A stretch of DNA of 45,658 nucleotides from the IMG/VR virus record IMGVR_UViG_3300050019_000121, positions 1 through 45,658 of that record; one strand, given 5' to 3'. Made by a program: the position numbers and the translations under genes. Under the pieces are notes generated by a model that was not told where the DNA came from, did not search any database, and was given only the letters and a program-made list of their open reading frames with translations. This document shows positions 40,682 through 45,658 of the stretch, in pieces (position 1 is the stretch's first letter; the number at the start of each line of letters is the position of its first letter). Origin of the DNA: a virus.

Positions 40682-40748
40682 TCATAGGGCATTGAGCGGT
40701 GCGTTGCGGCCGTTAACCGCCGGGAGCACGTTGCACTATGCCCTATGA
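40682..40748 (+). promoter_or_regulatory. 12-bp motif copy 6 inside an 11-bp inverted repeat
   Basis: TCATAGGGCAT (40682-40692) and ATGCCCTATGA (40738-40748) are perfect inverted repeats, the second beginning at the start codon of the tail tubular gene. Between them lie CGGTGCGTTGCG (40697-40708) and the ribosome binding site GGGAG. The stem could hide the start codon in RNA, or the arms could be a protein site. Confidence 0.5.
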
Positions 40749-41364
40749 CAAGTTGAGCATAATCAACGACGAACTAGCCAAAACCGGCAATAATCTCGTC
40801 ACCGTCGAAGATGACGGTTCAGACGAATGGAACGTCTGCTCACCATCTTTCGATAACGCGGTAGACCTTACGATTGAGCGCCACGACTGGAATTTTGGCA
40901 CCAGGATATCGGTCCTGTCCCGCGTCGCGGCTTCACCAGACGATCTCTATCAGGACGCCTATCCGATGCCGAGCGGCAGCCTCGCTCTGGTATGGGTACG
41001 GCTGAACGATCAAACCGTCGATTACAAGATCATCGGCAACCAGATTTGCCTCACTGCGCACGGTCTCACGCCAACCGCCAAATACGTGATTGATCCCGGT
41101 GCCGCCAACTGGCCTCCGATCTTCGCCGCCATCATCCGGCTGCATGTTCGCGCCGGCATTTATCGTGGCATTGAAGAGGATGCCGCCAGCGCCGACAAGG
41201 AAGAGGAAAAGGCCGAACTGATGCTGCAAGAGGCACGCACGCGCATCGATCAGGAGTCTCCCAAGCGCGCGGTATTCAACTCGCGCGCGATAACTGCGCG
41301 CCGCGTGCGGCGTCCGTGGGTAAATTCGCCGGATGATTGGGGCGGCACGGGAGTTCCAGATTGA
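40738..41364 (+). CDS. Tail tubular protein A-like (gp11 type)
   Basis: The 208-residue protein (LSIINDELAKTGNNLVTVEDDGSDEWNVCSPSFDNAVDLTIERHDWNFGTR) matches T7 gp11-like tail tubular A proteins, which form the ring between portal and nozzle. The ELMLQEARTRIDQE helix and basic tail fit the family. Upstream is a 145-bp gap with the 12-bp motif. It overlaps the next gene by TTGA. Confidence 0.85.
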   Translation: MPYDKLSIINDELAKTGNNLVTVEDDGSDEWNVCSPSFDNAVDLTIERHDWNFGTRISVLSRVAASPDDLYQDAYPMPSGSLALVWVRLNDQTVDYKIIGNQICLTAHGLTPTAKYVIDPGAANWPPIFAAIIRLHVRAGIYRGIEEDAASADKEEEKAELMLQEARTRIDQESPKRAVFNSRAITARRVRRPWVNSPDDWGGTGVPD

Positions 41365-43580
41365 GCATCGCCAAACAAGTCACGACGCAACGGGACTGGT
41401 CATCGGGCGAACTCGATATCAGCATGAAGCGCGCCGACGACATGCCGGAAATGCGTGCCGGTGCGCGCCAGCTCAGTAATTGGCGCATCCTGAATTCGCG
41501 CGCCATCCAGAATCGTCCAGGCCGCAGCGCGGTCTTTCTTGAAAGTGGCCGCGTCGAGAAAGTTACCATGTCGCCGGGAAACACCTTCTATCTGGTGTTC
41601 GGTGCCGGCAAAATGCGCGTCTATACGCTGGCCGGAGCCAAGGTTTTTGACCAGAGCGGAATGCCGTGGGCGCTCAACACGGTTCAGAAAATCGTTTGGG
41701 ATATTTATAAACTCAACATCTACATCTTTTTTCCAGGCAATGTTCCGCAAATTTTGACATGGAATGGTGCGAGCACTTGGTCAATTGCAAACTATGCCGA
41801 GAGCGTGGTCGGGACCGGGCAGAAGCGGACGGCATTTTATCGCATTTCGCCGATCGGCATCACCATGCAGCCATCGGCCACGACCGGCAGCGTGACACTT
41901 ACATTTTCGTCCGGCATGGCTTTGACGAGTTCCTATATCGGAACGCGGATGCGTTTCGTAAACCACCAACTTTTGATAACGGCGGTTGCCGACGCGACGC
42001 ACGCCACCGCGACTGTCGAGGAATCACTTTTCCCCGGTGCCGTTATGACAGGCGGCTCCGGTGTCGATCTGACACAATTTTTCCAGATAGGTGATGTGGT
42101 CATTGGCGGAACCAATAATGCAAAAGGCGTCGTAACTTCTTTTGGAACCACCAGCACGCCGAACGATTCGATGACCGTGCAGCAGACAAACGGCACACAG
42201 TTTGGTGATGGAACGGTGCAGATAGTTGTCGGCCCGAATGGTTCCGTTCGGATACCGTCCGCGACGACGATTGTGCCACAGGCTTGCACTATATGGGACG
42301 ACGAGGTGATGAACTCGTTCCGTGGCTATCCAGCGTCTTGCTTCGTAGATCAGAACAGGCTTGGCCTGTGCAATTTCCCCGACGTGCCTGGGCTGGTCGC
42401 GTGGTCGGCTAATGGTCTGCTCACCGATCTTTATACCGATGTGAACAATGCTTCCCCGGCGAACGCCATTCTGGAAATTGTGCCGGGAAAATCGCAGGTG
42501 TTGTTCGTGGTAGCGGGACCGGAAAGTTCCGAGTTTGTGTTCTGCGACAACGCTATTTATTACATCCCGATCACGGCGCAAAATCCGCTCAAGCCCGGAT
42601 CGGTCGCCTTCAACCTACTATCGCGCGACGGCAATGCGACGAACGTGCAGCCGCGCGTGGTGCAGGAGGTGATACTGTTTCTCAATGCCGGCATGAACAG
42701 CATCATGTCGATCCTCGCGCCCGGCGCGTACTATCGGCCTTACGGGGTCAAAAACCTTTCGGAAAAACATGGGCACCTGATAAAATCTCCGGTCGCCTTT
42801 GCTATTCCGACCGCGAACGAAACTTCCGAGGAACGCTACGCCTATGTGCTCAATTCCGATGGCTCGCTGGCGGTCGGCAAATATGAGACAGAGAACGGCA
42901 TGATTAAAGGCATTATCGGATGGCTGCCGTGGTCGGGCGCGGGCACCGTTTCATGGATTTCGTCATTCATTGCCGATGTAGTGTTTACCACCACTTATGC
43001 TCCGAACGGCATAACGCCGGTATCGGTGGTCGAGGAACTCGACAACGCGCAATATCTCGACGCCGCGATTTCGGTGAATGCCGTACCGTCCGGCATTACA
43101 ACGCCCGGCGGCAAAGGGCCGCTGTGGTGGCTGGCGAGCGGCACGGTCTATCTGATCGATCAGGTCACGCGCTTCATGGGTACTTATCAGATCGATGCTA
43201 ACGGCTTCCTCGTGCCGCAGAATATCGACGGCGAAAATCTGGCGAGCGCGACGTTGGTCGCTGGCCAGGAATGGACCGCGATCTATGAGCCGTTCATTCC
43301 CGGCGCGCAGCCGGGGCAGGACGGCCAGCAGCGATTGCGCCGTCGCCGCATCAGCAAGACGATGATCACGGTGCAGAATTCAACCGGCTTCACCTATGGT
43401 CGGCGCGTCATCGCGGCGTGGAATATTGGCATGGACGATCCGGCGCAGCCAGCGCCCTTGCGCGAAGAGACTTATTTGTTTCGCCCGATCGGACGCTCCT
43501 ACGATCCGCGCATACCGCTGGTCAAGGACACGCCTGGACCGGAAACCATTGTCGAGGCGACTTTCGAGGTCACGGTGTAA
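41361..43580 (+). CDS. Tail tubular protein B-like (gp12 type)
   Basis: The 739-residue protein starts at TTG 41361 (reading SIAKQVTTQRDWSSGELDISMKRAD), overlapping the previous stop. It has the gp12-like opening (W..GELD...R.D...Y or M..G......N....P.G...R.G) and long strand-rich repeats. It forms the tail nozzle under the portal. The length is near the family norm. Confidence 0.85.
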   Translation: MSIAKQVTTQRDWSSGELDISMKRADDMPEMRAGARQLSNWRILNSRAIQNRPGRSAVFLESGRVEKVTMSPGNTFYLVFGAGKMRVYTLAGAKVFDQSGMPWALNTVQKIVWDIYKLNIYIFFPGNVPQILTWNGASTWSIANYAESVVGTGQKRTAFYRISPIGITMQPSATTGSVTLTFSSGMALTSSYIGTRMRFVNHQLLITAVADATHATATVEESLFPGAVMTGGSGVDLTQFFQIGDVVIGGTNNAKGVVTSFGTTSTPNDSMTVQQTNGTQFGDGTVQIVVGPNGSVRIPSATTIVPQACTIWDDEVMNSFRGYPASCFVDQNRLGLCNFPDVPGLVAWSANGLLTDLYTDVNNASPANAILEIVPGKSQVLFVVAGPESSEFVFCDNAIYYIPITAQNPLKPGSVAFNLLSRDGNATNVQPRVVQEVILFLNAGMNSIMSILAPGAYYRPYGVKNLSEKHGHLIKSPVAFAIPTANETSEERYAYVLNSDGSLAVGKYETENGMIKGIIGWLPWSGAGTVSWISSFIADVVFTTTYAPNGITPVSVVEELDNAQYLDAAISVNAVPSGITTPGGKGPLWWLASGTVYLIDQVTRFMGTYQIDANGFLVPQNIDGENLASATLVAGQEWTAIYEPFIPGAQPGQDGQQRLRRRRISKTMITVQNSTGFTYGRRVIAAWNIGMDDPAQPAPLREETYLFRPIGRSYDPRIPLVKDTPGPETIVEATFEVTV

Positions 43581-43582
43581 CC

Positions 43583-44092
43583 ATGGGTGGAGTCGCAGCC
43601 GTAGCATCGATTGCCAGTGTCGCCATGTCGGCCGGCGGCTCGATCATGAAGGGCATGGGCACCAACGCTGGCGATCAATATCAGGCAGCGCGATTGGAGC
43701 GCGCGGCTGAATACGGTCGCGTGTCGGCCGACCAGACCGACGCGCAAATGCGAGAGAACTTAAACGTCTCGCTCGGCAATATCGATGCAGTGCGCGCCGC
43801 CGCACATACTGATCCGAGTTCCCCGACCGGCGCTGCCATCGTTGACCGCACCGAAATGCTTGGCGACCGCGCACGCGGCATCAAGGTCGGCAACATATTG
43901 GCTCAAACGAACCAGGAACAGGCCGATGCTTCCTATCTCCAATCGGCTGGCAGCTTCGCGCAGACGATGGGATTCTTCGGCGCTGGCGCGGACGTTATGA
44001 AAGGCATCGGCAGCACCAATTTTGGCGCCTTTGGTGGTGGTGCGCCGCAGAGTTTCGGTGGAACCTATGGTTTTGCGCCGGATGATATCTGA
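43583..44092 (+). CDS. Internal virion protein B-like
   Basis: The 169-residue protein (MGGVAAVASIASVAMSAGGSIMKGMG) has a glycine/alanine-rich start, a long charged helix, and a glycine/phenylalanine-rich end. By position between the tail nozzle and the large internal proteins it matches T7 gp14-type core proteins that form the outer-membrane part of the ejection channel. Its stop overlaps the next start by one base. Confidence 0.7.
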   Translation: MGGVAAVASIASVAMSAGGSIMKGMGTNAGDQYQAARLERAAEYGRVSADQTDAQMRENLNVSLGNIDAVRAAAHTDPSSPTGAAIVDRTEMLGDRARGIKVGNILAQTNQEQADASYLQSAGSFAQTMGFFGAGADVMKGIGSTNFGAFGGGAPQSFGGTYGFAPDDI

Positions 44093-45658
44093 TGGACCTA
44101 ACCCCCACCAACCAGCAGGCGGCGGCTGAGGCCAGCGGCGTAGTTACCTCGCAGGCACCGACTTCGGCCGTGTCACCTGGGCAGGTCGCGCAGCCTTACA
44201 ACGAATTGTCCGACGCACTCGATAAGAGTGCCGACGCTCTTATGAAAGGTATCGCGGTTCCTGCCGCAAAACGTCAGGCTGCAAACGATCTCATAAATCA
44301 AAAAATTACCCGCAATGCTGACGGGTCGGTGACGGTAGAAAATCCGGCATCCGCTCCGCTACTCTTTGGGGCTGCTGCCGATGCTTATAAAGATGCGGTG
44401 ACGGTCGGAACGATTGCCCAGCACGGCAACGAATTGTCACAGAAATTTGCCGAACTGCACGCAAAATTTCCGACAGACCCGCAAGGATTTAAGACCGCGA
44501 GTGATGGCTATCTAACCCAGCGTGCCGGGCAACTGACCGGCCCAATGGGGGAAGCCGTACAGCGTGAAGGCGCGCAATTACAGACGCAACATTTGAATTC
44601 GATTACCTCTGCCACGGCATCAAACGATATTGAGAACCAGAAGAAGTCGGTTTTATCGCAGGCCGACGATCTAAAAAATACAATGGATGCCTTGGCGCGT
44701 CAGGGCGGAACAGATACGCCGGAATTCAAACAAGCCGCCGCAAAATATACCGCGTTGATGAATGCTCTTGCCAGCAATCCGCTGTTCAAGATGCCGCAGG
44801 AAATGATTGATCTTGATATCAAGCATACTGTTGCGCTCATGAAAGGTGAGGCGCTAAACTCAAGCATCGATGCCACGTTCAACAAGAAAAACGGTAAAGC
44901 CGAAGCGCAAAAACTTCTCACCGACCAAGTTCTAAATAATCCTGATTTAGAGATTAAGGACAAGAACCGTCTTTACACTCAAGGCATGGCGCGGCTGCAA
45001 TATCTTACTGCCGATGCCAAGGAGGGGATTGATGCTAATCGCAAGAACACCGAATTACTCGAAACAAATTTAGCCAACGGTAAGGTAAAGCCAGAAGACC
45101 CCGTGGTTGGGATGGCGATCCAACATGCGCTGGACATTGGCGATAGTGAAAGTGCGAAGCGGATAGGCGCGGCTTATCTAACTGCGCCGCACATGCGAGC
45201 GATCGATCCGCTTCCTGATTCTATCAAGTCTCAGGTTCTCGGTATTGCTTATTCCAACTATAAGCAGCGTGCCGCGCAGATAGAGACTGGATCAAATCCA
45301 GATCAGGTTAGTCCGACAGGTGCGGCAGGCAAATATCAGTTTGTGCCTTCGACGTGGGCAAAATATGGAGCCGGTAGAGATATTCACGGCGACCAAGAAG
45401 CAGCGATGGATCAGTTCACGGCTGATAACCAACAGTCCATGACCCACAGCCTTGGTCGCGCTCCAAGTCCAGGGGAACTTTACCTTGCTCATCAACAGGG
45501 TGCCAGTGGTGCTGCTAAGCTTCTAGCTAATCCAAACGCCCGCGCTGGCGATTTGGTCGGGGACAAAGCTATTGCTGTAAACGGCGGCGACCCGAACGCT
45601 CCGGCATCTGCTTTCACGAGTATGTGGGTTAATAAGTTTGAGCGCGGGGCACCTATTA
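44092..45658 (+). CDS. Internal virion protein with lytic transglycosylase domain, N-terminal part
   Basis: The first 480 residues of a 1,080-residue protein that continues at base 1. A helical N-terminal region of about 390 residues leads to an SLT-type transglycosylase domain: ETGSNPDQVSPTGAAGKYQFVPSTW with catalytic Glu398, and GELYLAHQQGASGAAKLL. It would cut peptidoglycan glycan strands locally so that phage DNA can enter, like T7 gp16. The last 127 bases repeat 1-127. The ATG at 44092 overlaps the previous stop (TGATG). Confidence 0.88.
   Translation, partial: MDLTPTNQQAAAEASGVVTSQAPTSAVSPGQVAQPYNELSDALDKSADALMKGIAVPAAKRQAANDLINQKITRNADGSVTVENPASAPLLFGAAADAYKDAVTVGTIAQHGNELSQKFAELHAKFPTDPQGFKTASDGYLTQRAGQLTGPMGEAVQREGAQLQTQHLNSITSATASNDIENQKKSVLSQADDLKNTMDALARQGGTDTPEFKQAAAKYTALMNALASNPLFKMPQEMIDLDIKHTVALMKGEALNSSIDATFNKKNGKAEAQKLLTDQVLNNPDLEIKDKNRLYTQGMARLQYLTADAKEGIDANRKNTELLETNLANGKVKPEDPVVGMAIQHALDIGDSESAKRIGAAYLTAPHMRAIDPLPDSIKSQVLGIAYSNYKQRAAQIETGSNPDQVSPTGAAGKYQFVPSTWAKYGAGRDIHGDQEAAMDQFTADNQQSMTHSLGRAPSPGELYLAHQQGASGAAKLLANPNARAGDLVGDKAIAVNGGDPNAPASAFTSMWVNKFERGAPI
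45532..45658. repeat. Terminal direct repeat (right copy)
   Basis: Identical to bases 1-127; see the left copy. The overlap closes the genome at 45,531 bp. Confidence 0.93.

Noticed and set aside
5411-40708. T7-type phage promoters for a phage RNA polymerase
   Set aside because: No single-subunit RNA polymerase gene was recognised and the 12-bp motif does not resemble the 23-base T7-type promoter.
1-45658. CRISPR array
   Set aside because: No series of regularly spaced repeats was found; the 12-bp motif copies are scattered over the genome.

Overview
The window is a complete circular genome of a temperate, podovirus-type phage, opened inside a virion gene. Bases 1-127 are repeated exactly at 45532-45658, so the unique genome is 45,531 bp and one gene (44092 through the junction to 1803) is split by the ends. 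The host is probably an alphaproteobacterium of the Rhizobiales/Bradyrhizobiaceae type. The phage carries a GcrA-type cell-cycle regulator and a GapR-like (DUF2312) protein, both alphaproteobacterial families. It also carries a 33-bp copy of the 3' end of a tRNA gene (probably tRNA-Thr) in the position expected for an attachment site.

Layout. (1) 44092-5408 across the junction: two large internal virion proteins, the first with a lytic transglycosylase domain. (2) 5454-11288: a tail spike with a T7-type fibre anchor, an M15 peptidase endolysin, a holin-like protein, a lipoprotein, several small membrane proteins and a second holin-like protein that seems to start at ATT. (3) 11339-12121, minus strand: four small genes behind a divergent promoter shared with a small serine recombinase (12216). 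(4) 12842-15218: eight small accessory genes, many with the ribosome binding site fused to the previous stop codon. (5) 15343-19267: a lambda-like early and immunity region, with the attP-like tRNA fragment, a nine-gene minus-strand operon ending in exonuclease and Bet recombinase, and a divergent CI-like/Cro-like switch with five AAGC-N3-GCTT operators. (6) 19508-23644: rightward early genes (DUF2312, VRR-NUC nuclease, GcrA, probable replication genes, zinc-ribbon protein). (7) 24044-26069: a 2,026-bp IS1595-like element with 26-bp terminal inverted repeats, three passenger genes, and a transposase whose catalytic core is replaced by an HNH endonuclease gene. (8) 26592-44092: packaging, head and tail genes (small and large terminase, portal, scaffold, capsid, decoration-like protein, spike/lectin genes, tail tubular A and B, internal proteins).

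No DNA polymerase, helicase, phage RNA polymerase or tyrosine integrase was recognised, so replication and transcription probably rely on the host. CI and Cro should set lysogeny through three promoters of matching geometry. The exonuclease/Bet pair would supply homologous recombination. A 12-bp motif, CGGTGCGTTGCG, occurs six times perfectly, each time upstream of a gene in the same orientation, and may be a phage promoter or activator site. The least expected items are the HNH-for-transposase replacement inside intact IS ends, this 12-bp motif, the operator array, interleaved inverted repeats at 19894-19977, and the attP-like tRNA end without a recognisable integrase.
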